A stretch of DNA of 64,000 bases from Umezawaea endophytica (GCF_025061645.1 NZ_JANYMP010000041.1:1-64000), one strand, 5' to 3'; shown: positions 15,736 through 24,624, counted from the first letter of the stretch. Made by a program: numbers and translations. The notes: generated from the sequence alone by a model not told the origin.

Positions 15736-17946
15736 ATGTCCGCCACAGCCAGGCTGTTCACAGCCGCCCTGCCCCTCGTGCTCCTGGTCGGTCTCGCGAC
15801 CCCGGCGCACGCCGAAACCTACGAACGGGTGCTCAACGGCACCTTCGACAGCGGGAAGACACCCTGGTGGAGCAGCGGGAACTCACCGTCCAGAGTGGAA
15901 TCCGGCAGACTCTGCGCCGACATCCCCGCAGGCACGGTGAACCCGTGGGAATCGATGATCGGCCAGAACGACGTCCCGCTCGAAGCCGGTCAGCCGTACA
16001 CGCTGCGGTTCACCGCGTCCGCGACCAAGCCGGTCACGGTCCGCGCCGTCGTGGCGCTGGCCGACCCGCCCAGCACGGCCACGCTGACCAAGCCGGTCCC
16101 GCTCACGGCCGAGCCCAAGGCGTTCGAGTTCACCGGGACGTCCACCAGGGCCACCACGCGCGGCCAGGTCGCCATCCAGGCCGGTGGCGCCAAGGAGGCG
16201 TACACGCTGTGCCTGGACGACGTGTCGCTCACCGGCGGCGCGATCAGGCCCGGCGACGGCTGGACGTACGGCTCCCCGGTCCGCGTCAACCAGCTCGGTT
16301 ACGCCGCGACGGAGGACAAGCGTGCTTCCATCGTCAACGCCTCCGCCCAGCCGGTGACGTGGCGACTGCTCGACGGCGTGGGCGAGGTCGTGACCACCGG
16401 GAGCACCACGGTCAAGGGTGACGACGCCATGTCCGGCGACCACGTGCACATCGCGGACTTCTCGCGGGTCAGGACCGTCGGAACCGGCTACACCCTGGTC
16501 GTCGGGGCGGACGTCAGCGAGCCCTTCGACATCGCCAGGAGTCCGTACGACGCGCTGCGCCGGGACTCGCTGGCGTACTTCTACCACAACCGCAGCGGCA
16601 TCCCGATCGAGGCGAAGTACGTCGGCGACACCCACTCCAGGCCCGCCGGGCACGTCGGCGTCGCGCCGAACAAGGGCGACACGTCGGTGCCCTGCCTGCC
16701 GGGGACGTGCGACTACTCGCTCGACGTCAGCGGCGGCTGGTACGACGCGGGAGACCACGGCAAGTACGTCGTCAACGGCGCGCTGGCGGCGTGGCAGCTC
16801 ATGGACACCTACGAGCGATCCCTGCGCACGCTGGACTTCGAGGGCCTGCGCGACGGGCTGCTGGCGATCCCCGAGCAGGCCAACCGCGTTCCCGACGTGC
16901 TGGACGAGGCCCGCTGGGAGGTGGAGTTCCTGCTCAAGATGCGGGTTCCCGCGAACGAGCCCCTGGCGGGCATGGCGCACCACAAGATCCACGACCTGGC
17001 GTGGACCGGCCACCCGATGCTGCCCTCCAACGACCCGCAGCCCCGCTACCTGCACGCCCCGTCGACCGCCGCGACGCTGAACCTCGCCGCCGCCGGGGCT
17101 CAGTGTGCGCGGATCTGGGCGCTGTGGGACCCGGCTTTCTCGCGGAAGTGCCTGGCGGCGGCCGAAACCGCGTGGCAGGCCGCGAACGCGCACCCCGACG
17201 TGTACGCGCCGCGCGAGGACAGCGTGGGCGGCGGACCGTACGACGACACGGACGTGAGCGACGAGTTCTCCTGGGCCGCGGCGGAGCTGTACGCGACGAC
17301 CGGCAAGCGCGCGTACCTCGGTCGCGTCACCACGAAGCTCACCCCGGCCGGGTTCTCCTGGAAGGACACCGGCGCGCTCGCCGACCTGACCATCGCCCGG
17401 CTGCCCGAGCGCTTCCCCGTCGACCGCGTCCTGCCCGCCCGCAAGCGGATCCTCGCCGTCGCCGACGGCCACGTGCGCGACCTGCGCGGGCAGGGCTACC
17501 CGAACCCGTCGCTGCCGACGGACGGCGCGTACGCGTGGGGTTCCACCAGCGCCACCACGAACGCCGCGATGATCATGGGCATGGCGTACGACCTGAGCTT
17601 CCGGTCGGAGTACCGCGACGCCGTGCTGGAGTCGATGGACTACCTGCTCGGCCGCAACGGGCTGAACCAGTCGTTCATCAGCGGCTACGGCGACCGCGCC
17701 AGCCACAACCAGCACCACCGGCACTGGTCGCACCAGATCAATTCCGCGCTGCCCAGTCCACCGCCCGGCTCGCTCGCGGGCGGCCCCAACTCCGGCTTGC
17801 AGGACCCCGTGGCGCAGCAGAACCTCCCCGGCTGCAAGCCCGCCAAGTGCTACATCGACGACATCGGCTCCTGGTCCACCAACGAGGTGGCCGTCAACTG
17901 GAACTCGTCCCTCGCCTGGGTGGCGGCGTTCGTCGACGCCCGCTGA
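15736..17946 (+). CDS. Secreted GH9 endoglucanase with CBM4/9 domain
   Basis: A 736-residue exported cellulase. ATG 15736 follows GAGAGGG and gives a signal peptide ending THE ALA-X-ALA-like PAHA. Residues about 30-170 form a CBM4/9 carbohydrate-binding beta-sandwich (NGTFDSGKTPWWSSG). About 190-280 is the immunoglobulin-like domain common to GH9 theme D enzymes (VRVNQLGYAATEDKRAS). The rest is the (alpha/alpha)6 catalytic domain with YDAGDHGKYV (Asp337/Asp340 pair), the late His segment SHNQHHRHW and DDIGSWSTNEVAVNWN with the general acid Glu717. It cuts internal beta-1,4 glucan bonds. A GH6 gene follows 47 bp later. Confidence 0.92.
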   Translation: MSATARLFTAALPLVLLVGLATPAHAETYERVLNGTFDSGKTPWWSSGNSPSRVESGRLCADIPAGTVNPWESMIGQNDVPLEAGQPYTLRFTASATKPVTVRAVVALADPPSTATLTKPVPLTAEPKAFEFTGTSTRATTRGQVAIQAGGAKEAYTLCLDDVSLTGGAIRPGDGWTYGSPVRVNQLGYAATEDKRASIVNASAQPVTWRLLDGVGEVVTTGSTTVKGDDAMSGDHVHIADFSRVRTVGTGYTLVVGADVSEPFDIARSPYDALRRDSLAYFYHNRSGIPIEAKYVGDTHSRPAGHVGVAPNKGDTSVPCLPGTCDYSLDVSGGWYDAGDHGKYVVNGALAAWQLMDTYERSLRTLDFEGLRDGLLAIPEQANRVPDVLDEARWEVEFLLKMRVPANEPLAGMAHHKIHDLAWTGHPMLPSNDPQPRYLHAPSTAATLNLAAAGAQCARIWALWDPAFSRKCLAAAETAWQAANAHPDVYAPREDSVGGGPYDDTDVSDEFSWAAAELYATTGKRAYLGRVTTKLTPAGFSWKDTGALADLTIARLPERFPVDRVLPARKRILAVADGHVRDLRGQGYPNPSLPTDGAYAWGSTSATTNAAMIMGMAYDLSFRSEYRDAVLESMDYLLGRNGLNQSFISGYGDRASHNQHHRHWSHQINSALPSPPPGSLAGGPNSGLQDPVAQQNLPGCKPAKCYIDDIGSWSTNEVAVNWNSSLAWVAAFVDAR

Positions 17947-17993
17947 CCCGACCACTGAGGTACCCCACCCCGAGATGAGAAAGAGGATCCACA

Positions 17994-18935
17994 ATGTCGT
18001 GGAAAGCCCGCCTCACGGCGGTTCTCGTCACCCTGCCACTGCTGACGGCCGCCCCCGCGCACGCCGCCAGCCCGATCGACCTGACCAGCGGTTTCTACGT
18101 CAACCCCAACTCCTCGCCCGCGGTGTGGGCGCGGAACAACCCCGGTGACGCGCGGGCGGCGCGCGTCCAGTCGGCGATCGGCTCGAAGCCGATCGCCCGC
18201 TGGTTCGGCAACGAGAGCGGGATCGGCGGCCTCGTCGCGAGCTACGTCGGCGCGGCCGACGCGAACGACAAGCTCCCGGTGCTGGTGGCCTACAACCTCC
18301 CCGGACGGGACGCCTGCGGTGGGCACTCGGGCGGGGGAGCGGGCAGCGTGGCCGCGTACCGGACCTGGATCTCCGGTTTCGCCGCGGGCGTCGGGACCAA
18401 ACCCGCCGTCGTCGTCATCGAGCCGGACGCGTTGGGCGACTTCGCCTGCCTGAGCGCGACGGCGATCCAGGACCGGCTGGGCATGCTCACCTACGCGACC
18501 CAGATGTTCCAGCAGAAGGCCCCCAACGCCTACGTCTACCTCGACGGCGGAAACGCGGGCTGGGTGGCCCCCGCCACCATGGCGGGGCGGCTCGACTCCG
18601 CCGGAGTGCGCAACGTCCGCGGGTTCTCGGTCAACGTGTCGAACTACTACACCACCGGCGCGTCGACCAGCTACGGCAACCAGGTCGTCTCGGCGTTGGG
18701 CCACGCGGCGAAGTTCGTCGTGGACACCAGCCGCAACGCCAATGGCAACAACGGCGAGTGGTGCAACCCGGCCGGTCGCAAGCTCGGCGTCACCGCGCAG
18801 GTCGGCGGCGGCGCCGAGATGCTGCTGTGGATCAAGACGCCCGGCAACTCCGACGGGTTGTGCGGCATCGCGCCCACCACCCCGGCCGGGCAGTTCAACC
18901 CCGCGTTGGCCATCCGGCTGATCGACGGCACGTGA
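17994..18935 (+). CDS. Secreted GH6 cellulase
   Basis: A 313-residue exported glycoside hydrolase family 6 enzyme: signal peptide to about residue 24 (PAHA), then the catalytic barrel alone, with no binding module or linker. Family motifs are LVAYNLPGRDAC (Asp107 region), VVVIEPDALGDF (general acid Asp145) and DTSRNANG with LWIKTPGNSDG near the end. It should act on beta-1,4 glucans as an endoglucanase or cellobiohydrolase; the short single-domain form favours endo action. RBS AAAGAGG lies before ATG 17994. Likely co-transcribed with the GH9 gene. Confidence 0.93.
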   Translation: MSWKARLTAVLVTLPLLTAAPAHAASPIDLTSGFYVNPNSSPAVWARNNPGDARAARVQSAIGSKPIARWFGNESGIGGLVASYVGAADANDKLPVLVAYNLPGRDACGGHSGGGAGSVAAYRTWISGFAAGVGTKPAVVVIEPDALGDFACLSATAIQDRLGMLTYATQMFQQKAPNAYVYLDGGNAGWVAPATMAGRLDSAGVRNVRGFSVNVSNYYTTGASTSYGNQVVSALGHAAKFVVDTSRNANGNNGEWCNPAGRKLGVTAQVGGGAEMLLWIKTPGNSDGLCGIAPTTPAGQFNPALAIRLIDGT

Positions 18936-18986
18936 GCGACGGGTCGGGGCGCTCCGGGCGCCCCGGCCCCGGTCAGGAGGAACGAC

Positions 18987-19751
18987 ATGGTGTGGCAGTT
19001 CGCCGTCAGCACGCTCGGGATGCCCGGAACGCCGATCGGGCGGGCCGCGCGGCTCGCCGCCGACCACGGGTGCCACGGGCTGGAGGTGCGGGCGCACCCC
19101 GACGAGCAGGTCCACATCGGACTTCCCGCGCGCGAGGTCGAACGGGCGCGCGTCGAGATCGCGGACGAGGGCCTCGCCGTGGCCTGCCTCGCCGGGTACG
19201 CGAAGGTGTGCGCGCCCGGCCCGGACGGCCCTGTGGTCGCCGAGTTGCGGGCGTTGGTCGACCTGGCGCACCGGATCGGCGCGCCCTCGGTGCGGGTGTT
19301 CCCCGGCGGTGACGGGGAGTCGCGCGACCGGATCGGCGCCGTGCTGGACGACCTCCGGTCGTCCGGGGTGCGGCTGCTGGTCGAGACGCACGACTCGCAC
19401 CTCACGGGCGAGGCCGCGGTGCGGCTGGTGGAACCGTTCGGGGAGCCGGACCTGGTCGCGGTGCTGTGGGATGCGCTGCACCCGTGGCGCGGCGGTGAGG
19501 AACCGGCGCGGACGCGGGAGGTGCTGGGCGAGTACCTGGGCTACTTCCAGGTGAAGGACGCCGACGTCGAGCTGACGCCCGTGGCGCCGGGCCGGGGGCT
19601 GGTCCCGCTGGCCGAGTGCGGCGAGCTGCTGTCCGGGTGGTCGGGCTGGGTGTCGCTGGAGTGGGAGAAGGCGTGGCACCCGGAGGTCGCCGAGGTGGAC
19701 GAGCCGCTGCGCGCGGCGGCCGGGTGGTTCGCCAGGTATGGCTCCCGCTAG
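18987..19751 (+). CDS. Sugar isomerase/epimerase-like TIM-barrel protein
   Basis: A 254-residue member of the xylose-isomerase-like TIM barrel (AP-endonuclease-2) superfamily. Strands and likely metal ligands are visible in HGLEVRAHPDEQ, VRVFPGGDGES, LVETHDSHL, VLWDALHPWRGG, YFQVKDADVEL and VSLEWEKAWHPE, whose Glu, Asp and His residues match the usual divalent-metal site. ATG 18987 has AGGAGG at 18975-18980. It follows the GH6 gene by 51 bp and precedes a Gfo/Idh/MocA operon. Likely an intracellular sugar-converting enzyme; substrate unknown. Confidence 0.78.
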   Translation: MVWQFAVSTLGMPGTPIGRAARLAADHGCHGLEVRAHPDEQVHIGLPAREVERARVEIADEGLAVACLAGYAKVCAPGPDGPVVAELRALVDLAHRIGAPSVRVFPGGDGESRDRIGAVLDDLRSSGVRLLVETHDSHLTGEAAVRLVEPFGEPDLVAVLWDALHPWRGGEEPARTREVLGEYLGYFQVKDADVELTPVAPGRGLVPLAECGELLSGWSGWVSLEWEKAWHPEVAEVDEPLRAAAGWFARYGSR

Positions 19752-19755
19752 TGGG

Positions 19756-19791
19756 ACAACTGTTGTACGGTAACTTGGAAAGCGCTTTCCA
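19756..19791. promoter_or_regulatory. Two palindromic operators before the Gfo/Idh/MocA operon
   Basis: TGGAAAGCGCTTTCCA at 19776-19791 is a perfect 16-bp palindrome of LacI-operator type ending 11 bp before ATG 19803, where it would block transcription or initiation. A second palindrome, ACAAC-T-GTTGT, lies at 19756-19766. The AAGCGCTT core is the same as in the site at 15581. Confidence 0.72.
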
Positions 19792-19802
19792 CTGGAGGTC
19801 GA

Positions 19803-20939
19803 ATGGCCACGCGGACCCTGGGCGTCGTGATGAACGGCGTGACCGGACGGATGGGATACCGGCAGCACCTCGTGCGCTCGGTGCTCGCGATCAGGGAGCA
19901 GGGGGGTGTCGAGCTGTCCGACGGCTCACGGGTCCTGCTGGAGCCCGTCCTGGTCGGCCGCGACGCCTCCAAGCTCGCCGAGATGGCGGAACGGCACGGC
20001 CTGACCCGCTGGACGACCGACCTCGACGCGGCGCTGGGCGACGACTCGTGCCCGCTCTACTTCGACGCGCAGTTGACCGCCGTGCGGGAGAAGTCGATCC
20101 TGCGCGCCATTGACGCGGGCAGGCACGTTTACACCGAGAAGCCGGTCGCGGAGTCCGTGGAAGGCGCGTCGACGCTGGCCAGGCGCGCCGCCGAGGCGGG
20201 CGTGAAGAACGGCGTCGTGCACGACAAGCTGTACCTGCCCGGCCTGCTCAAGCTCAAGCGCCTGGTGGACAGCGGGTTCTTCGGCCGGGTGCTCAGCGTG
20301 CGCGGCGAGTTCGGCTACTGGGTGTTCGAGGGTGACTGGCAGGCGGCGCAGCGGCCGAGCTGGAACTACCGCGCCGAGGACGGCGGCGGCATCACCGTGG
20401 ACATGTTCTGCCACTGGAACTACGTGCTGGAGAACCTGTTCGGCGCGGTGACCTCGGTGATCGCCAAGACCGCCACCCACATCCCGACCAGGGTCGACGA
20501 GGCGGGCGAGCCCTACGACGCCACGGCCGACGACGCCGCGTACGCGATCTTCGAGCTGGAGGGCGGCGTGATCGCCCAGCTCAACTCGTCGTGGTGCGTC
20601 CGCGTCCACCGCGACGAGCTGGTCGAGTTCCAGGTCGACGGCACCAGGGGCAGCGCGGTGGCGGGCCTGCGCAAGTGCGTGGTGCAGCCCCGTGAGGCCA
20701 CCCCGCGCCCGGTGTGGAACCCGGACCTGGAGGAGACCCGCTCCTACCGCTCGCAGTGGCAGGAGGTGCCGGACAACGCCGACTTCGACAACGGGTTCAA
20801 GGCGCAGTGGGAGCAGTACGTGCGGCACGTGGTCGAGGACGCCCCGCACCCGTACGACTTCCTGGCGGGCGTCCGCGGCATCCGCCTCGCCCAGGCCGGT
20901 CTGGAGTCGTCCCGCACCAACCGGCGGGTCGAGCTGTGA
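19803..20939 (+). CDS. Gfo/Idh/MocA-family oxidoreductase
   Basis: A 378-residue NAD(P)-dependent oxidoreductase. The Rossmann start is unusual (GVVMNGVTGRMGYRQHL) but the family's lysine signature YTEKPVAESVEG is intact. It is followed by a substrate-domain beta sheet with SWNYRAEDGGGITVDMFCHWNYVLENLFG, in which DMFCHW provides the usual catalytic Asp/His region. The long insert and the DUF993 neighbour mark a specific subfamily. It probably oxidises a sugar or cyclitol hydroxyl. It is first gene of a three-gene operon with 4-bp overlaps, placed directly behind a LacI-type operator. Confidence 0.88.
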   Translation: MATRTLGVVMNGVTGRMGYRQHLVRSVLAIREQGGVELSDGSRVLLEPVLVGRDASKLAEMAERHGLTRWTTDLDAALGDDSCPLYFDAQLTAVREKSILRAIDAGRHVYTEKPVAESVEGASTLARRAAEAGVKNGVVHDKLYLPGLLKLKRLVDSGFFGRVLSVRGEFGYWVFEGDWQAAQRPSWNYRAEDGGGITVDMFCHWNYVLENLFGAVTSVIAKTATHIPTRVDEAGEPYDATADDAAYAIFELEGGVIAQLNSSWCVRVHRDELVEFQVDGTRGSAVAGLRKCVVQPREATPRPVWNPDLEETRSYRSQWQEVPDNADFDNGFKAQWEQYVRHVVEDAPHPYDFLAGVRGIRLAQAGLESSRTNRRVEL

Positions 20940-22084
20940 TCACCCTCCCCGCGCTCGACGGGACGCTGCGCGACCACGAGCCGCGCGAGCCCGTGGCGTG
21001 GACCAGGCCCGCCGGGCCCCCGCGGTCCCGGATCGCGTTCGCCGCCGCCCACGTCGTGGCCGACCCGTTGGGCGACAACGGTCCCGGCGCGCCCGCCGTG
21101 GTCGACTGGGACAGCACGCTCGGGTTCCGCAGGCACCTGTGGTCCTACGGCCTCGGTGTCGCGGAGGCGATGGACACCGCCCAGCGCGGCATGGGCCTGG
21201 ACTGGGCCACCACCCGTGAGCTGATCCGCCGCAGCGCCGCCGAGGCGAAGGGGCTCGGCACGCGCATCGCCGCGGGAGCGGGCACGGACCACGCCGACCC
21301 GGCGACGCTGGACGAGGTCGTGCGCGCGTACTCCGAGCAGGTCGACGTGGTCCAGGAGGCGGGTGCGCAGGTCATCGTCATGGCCAGCAGGCACCTCGCG
21401 CGCCTGGCGACCGGTCCCGCCGACTACCGGCACGTGTACGACCGGCTGCTCCCGAACGTCGAGGCGCCGGTGATCCTGCACTGGCTCGGGTCGGTGTTCG
21501 ACCCGGCGCTGGAGGGCTACTGGGGTTCGACCGACATCGGCGAGGCCACCACCGCGTTCCTCGACCTCGTGCACGCGCACGCCGACCACGTCGACGGCGT
21601 CAAGGTCTCCCTGCTCGACGCCGAGCACGAGAAGTCGTTGCGCGCCAAGCTCCCCGCCGGTGTCCGCCTCTACACCGGCGACGACTTCAACTACCCCGAG
21701 CTGATCAAGGGCGACGGCACGTCCGCGAGCGACGCCCTGCTCGGTGTCTTCGCGGCCATCGCCCCGGCCGCGTCCCACGCGCTGCGGGCGCTGGACGACG
21801 GCGACCTGGCGGCCTACGACGCGGCGTTCGCCCCCACGCTTCCCCTGGCCCGCCACGTCTTCGGCGCGCCGACCTACTACTACAAGACCGGCATCGCCTT
21901 CCTGGCCTGGCTCTCCGGCCTCCAGCCGGGCTTCTCCATGGTCGGCGGCTTGCAGAGCGCCAGGAGCCTGCCCCACCTGGCCGAGACCTACGTCCTGGCC
22001 GACCGGGCTGGCCTCCTGCCCGATCCGGAGTTGGCCGTCCGCCGCCTGTCCTCGCTGCTCGACGTCTACGGGGTCGTGCGGTGA
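20936..22084 (+). CDS. DUF993 family protein, aldolase-like TIM barrel
   Basis: A 382-residue protein starting at GTG 20936, overlapping the upstream stop. It belongs to DUF993, distant relatives of the dihydrodipicolinate-synthase/aldolase barrel. Visible segments are VVDWDSTLGFRRHLWSYG, VIVMASRHLARLA, APVILHWLGSVFDPALEGYWG, VDGVKVSLLD (the Lys could serve as a Schiff-base residue by analogy) and RLYTGDDFNYPELI. Always seen beside Gfo/Idh/MocA dehydrogenases and isomerases as here; likely a carbon-carbon lyase of the same sugar pathway. Reaction not established. Confidence 0.82.
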   Translation: MITLPALDGTLRDHEPREPVAWTRPAGPPRSRIAFAAAHVVADPLGDNGPGAPAVVDWDSTLGFRRHLWSYGLGVAEAMDTAQRGMGLDWATTRELIRRSAAEAKGLGTRIAAGAGTDHADPATLDEVVRAYSEQVDVVQEAGAQVIVMASRHLARLATGPADYRHVYDRLLPNVEAPVILHWLGSVFDPALEGYWGSTDIGEATTAFLDLVHAHADHVDGVKVSLLDAEHEKSLRAKLPAGVRLYTGDDFNYPELIKGDGTSASDALLGVFAAIAPAASHALRALDDGDLAAYDAAFAPTLPLARHVFGAPTYYYKTGIAFLAWLSGLQPGFSMVGGLQSARSLPHLAETYVLADRAGLLPDPELAVRRLSSLLDVYGVVR

Positions 22085-22908
22085 ACCGCCTGTCCCTCAA
22101 CCAGAAGACCGTCGACTCGTGCTCGCTGCCCGAGGCCGTGGCCGCCTGCACCCGCGCGGGCATCACGTCCATCGGCGTCTGGCGGGAACCGTTGCACGAG
22201 TACGGCGTCGAGGCGGGCGCCGCCCTCATCGCCGAGGCGGGCCTGCACGTCTCGTCCCTGTGCCGCGGCGGGTTCTTCACCGCGCCCGACCGCGACCGGG
22301 TGCTGACCGACAACCGGCGCGCGATCGACGAGACCGCGGCGTTGAACGCCGACTGCCTGGTGCTCGTCGTGGGCGGCCTGCCACCCGGCAGCCGCGACCT
22401 TCCCGCCGCCCGCGCGACGGTCGCCGACGTGCTGGCGGACCTCGTGCCGCACGCCGCCGACCGCGGTGTCCGCCTGGCGCTCGAACCCATGCACCCGATC
22501 TACGCGGCCGACCGCGGCGTCCTGTCCACCCTCGGACAGGCGCTGGACCTGGCCGAACAGCACGACCCGGCCGTCGTCGGCGTGGTCGTGGACACCTTCC
22601 ACGTCTGGTGGGACCCCGACCTGGAACGGCAGGTCGCCAGGGCGGCGGACCGCATCGCGTCGTTCCAGGTGTGCGACTGGATCACCCCGCTGCCCGCCGA
22701 CGCGCTGCTCGCCCGCGGGATGATGGGCGACGGCCACATCGACTTCCGCCGCCTCGCGGACCTCGTCGCCGCGGCGGGCTACACCGGTGACGTCGAGGTG
22801 GAGATCTTCAACGCCGACGTGTGGCGCGAGGACCCGGACACCGTGGTCGCGACGGTCGCGCGGACCTTCGCCGAGCACGTCAGCGCTGGGGCCACATCGA
22901 GTAGATGA
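22081..22908 (+). CDS. Sugar phosphate isomerase/epimerase
   Basis: A 275-residue TIM-barrel protein of the same superfamily as the gene at 18987, but only distantly similar to it. Metal-site segments are SIGVWREPLHEYG, CLVLVVGGLPPGS, VRLALEPMHPIYAADR, VGVVVDTFHVWWDPDL, FQVCDWITPL, MMGDGHIDF and VEVEIFNADVW. GTG 22081 overlaps the upstream stop, so it is translationally coupled to DUF993. It ends the operon; its last 29 bp overlap a convergent lipoprotein gene. Likely acts on the keto-sugar made by the dehydrogenase. Confidence 0.84.
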   Translation: MNRLSLNQKTVDSCSLPEAVAACTRAGITSIGVWREPLHEYGVEAGAALIAEAGLHVSSLCRGGFFTAPDRDRVLTDNRRAIDETAALNADCLVLVVGGLPPGSRDLPAARATVADVLADLVPHAADRGVRLALEPMHPIYAADRGVLSTLGQALDLAEQHDPAVVGVVVDTFHVWWDPDLERQVARAADRIASFQVCDWITPLPADALLARGMMGDGHIDFRRLADLVAAAGYTGDVEVEIFNADVWREDPDTVVATVARTFAEHVSAGATSSR

Positions 22909-23341
22909 GGTTGTCGTCGTCCACGCAGACCACCTGCGGCAGGGAGCCCTCGGGGACCTGGCCGCACGACATCGGCCCGATCGCGAGGGGCGGCAGGCCG
23001 GTCTTCGGCTCGGAGCGCTGGGCGTAGTAGTCCACCAGGACGGCCTCGGCCTGGTCGCAGGTGAGCCTGCCCGACGGGGTCTCCACGACGACGGCGAACA
23101 TCTCCTGGCCCAGCGCGCCGGTGAACGGCCGGTCGCAGTACTGGGCCGGGGCGCTCTCGTCGACCGAGGGCGGCGCGGTCGGTTCGGGCGCCGCCGTGGT
23201 CGTGGTCGTCCCCACCGCGGCGGTGGTCGTCGCCGGGGGAGCGGACGACGTGGTGCCCGAACCGGAGCCGGTCCCGGTGACGGTGCTGGAACAGCCCGTG
23301 ACCAGCACGGCGAGCAGCAGTGACGCGATGGCGAACCTCAT
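22880..23341 (-). CDS. Hypothetical lipoprotein
   Basis: A 153-residue lipoprotein with signal and lipobox LVTGC, then a low-complexity Ser/Thr/Pro/Ala linker (about residues 20-65) and a small C-terminal domain with four Cys (APAQYCDRPF, RLTCDQAE, PMSCGQVP, QVVCVDDD), probably two disulfides. I do not recognise the domain. The linker suggests it spans the cell wall. It is monocistronic and convergent with the sugar operon. Confidence 0.7.
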   Translation of the reverse strand: MRFAIASLLLAVLVTGCSSTVTGTGSGSGTTSSAPPATTTAAVGTTTTTAAPEPTAPPSVDESAPAQYCDRPFTGALGQEMFAVVVETPSGRLTCDQAEAVLVDYYAQRSEPKTGLPPLAIGPMSCGQVPEGSLPQVVCVDDDNLIYSMWPQR

Positions 23342-23446
23342 GCCCCCAGGTTCGGCCGCTCGGCCCCGACCGTTACGCCGACCGGTGTGACGCGCGAGTC
23401 ACCGCCCGCCTGTCACACCCGGCGGCGCGCGGCATCGACGTACGGC

Positions 23447-23644
23447 ATGCCGTTCGCGCGGGAAGCCGGCAGGCGCCTCTCGCAGCGGTTCTTCGGCTTC
23501 CAGGACCTCGCCCACGCCTTCGACCTCAGGTTCGCTGGTCGCCGGACGGAGGTGTCGTCCGCGAGGCGATCCCGCCGATCCCCGACACGATCGCGAAGCT
23601 GGTCCAGGAGGTCTCCACGGAGGGCGAGCTGGTGGAGCAGCGGC
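23447..23644 (+). pseudogene. Possible frameshifted gene remnant
   Basis: This 303-bp gap between a lipoprotein and a WYL regulator has coding-like segments in two frames. One begins at ATG 23447 (MPFAREAGRRLSQRFFGFQD). A second, shifted frame has a natural-looking end (IPPIPDTIAKLVQEVSTE, then GELVEQRLTG) that runs into the end of the convergent regulator gene. Joined by one frameshift near 23530 they would make a small protein. I do not recognise it. It may be a decayed gene or chance. Confidence 0.25.
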
Positions 23645-24592
23645 TCACCGGTCCAGTGCCGCGGTGAGGCGTTCGACGAGCGTCGCGACCGCCGCGCGCA
23701 GTTCCGGCCCGCCCTCGACGCGGAACGCGAACGGCACGGTCGCCAACCACTCCTGCGCGTACATCGCGGGGTTGTTGGTGCTGCCGACGAGCACGCACCC
23801 GGTGCCCGACGGCTCCAGGCGGCCCATGGGAGGCCTGATCCACGGCGAGACCTCGGCGAGCGTGGCGTCGAACACCACGCGGGTGGTGAACTTCCAGCCC
23901 GTGCCCAGGTTCTCCTCCACCGCCGCGGCCGGGTCGAGGCCTTCGGGCGGGGTGAACTCGTGCCCGGTCCGCCGGACCGCGTGGATCCGGTCGACCCGGT
24001 AGGTGCGGATCGCGTCCGCGCGGTGGGAGTGGCACAGCAGGTACCAGCGCCCGTGCCGGACGACGACCGCCCACGGGTCGACCTCGGCGTCCCACCCGTC
24101 ACCGGTCTCGCCGCGGTAGGTGACCAGCACGCGGGACCGGGCCGCGATGGCGGCGACCAGCGCGCTGACCGTGGCGGCGTCGGGCCGGGCCGCCTGCCGG
24201 TCGGGCACCGCCGACGCGTGCTCCCGCAGCGCCGCCGCCCGCCTGCCGACGGTCTCGGGCAGCGCCCGCACCACCTTGCCCAGCGCCGACCCGACCAGGT
24301 CGTCGGCCGCCGGGCCGCTGTCGAGCACCGCCATCACCAGCCCGAGCGCCTCGGGTTCGGTGAAGACGACCGGCGGCAGCCGCGTCCCCCGGCCGAGCCG
24401 GTAGCCGCCGTACGGGCCCCTGGTCGACTCGACCGGGACACCTGCCTCGCGGAGGATGCCGACGTACCGGCGCGCGGCGCGCTCCGTGACGCCCAGGCAC
24501 GCGGCGAGGTCGTCGGCCGTGACGCCGGGCCGGTCGCGGAGCACCTCCAGGGCGCGCAGGGCCCGCGCGGTGGGGCTGAGGTCGGACGTCAC
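23645..24592 (-). CDS. WYL-domain transcription regulator (YafY type)
   Basis: A 315-residue regulator starting at GTG 24592 (VTSDLSPTARAL). Residues 5-65 are an HTH_11 winged helix (DDLAACLGVTERAARRYVGILREAGVPV). About 135-210 is the WYL domain with its namesake in RHGRWYLLCHSH and the Arg-rich RTYRVDRIHAVRRT. The tail is a WCX domain. Such proteins repress or activate in response to small ligands or nucleic acids. It is divergent from a DinB/hydrolase pair across a 54-bp gap holding a strong palindrome, its probable binding site. A longer reading to 25399 is an antisense artefact. Confidence 0.88.
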   Translation of the reverse strand: MTSDLSPTARALRALEVLRDRPGVTADDLAACLGVTERAARRYVGILREAGVPVESTRGPYGGYRLGRGTRLPPVVFTEPEALGLVMAVLDSGPAADDLVGSALGKVVRALPETVGRRAAALREHASAVPDRQAARPDAATVSALVAAIAARSRVLVTYRGETGDGWDAEVDPWAVVVRHGRWYLLCHSHRADAIRTYRVDRIHAVRRTGHEFTPPEGLDPAAAVEENLGTGWKFTTRVVFDATLAEVSPWIRPPMGRLEPSGTGCVLVGSTNNPAMYAQEWLATVPFAFRVEGGPELRAAVATLVERLTAALDR

Positions 24593-24605
24593 CCGAGCAG
24601 GGTAT

Positions 24606-24624
24606 CCGGACGTAGAACGTCCGG
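24606..24624. promoter_or_regulatory. Palindromic operator in the WYL/DinB divergent region
   Basis: CCGGACGT-aga-ACGTCCGG, two perfect 8-bp arms with a 3-bp spacer, midway between starts at 24592 and 24647. It is the only strong symmetry in this 54-bp gap and so the likely site for the WYL regulator. Confidence 0.7.
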
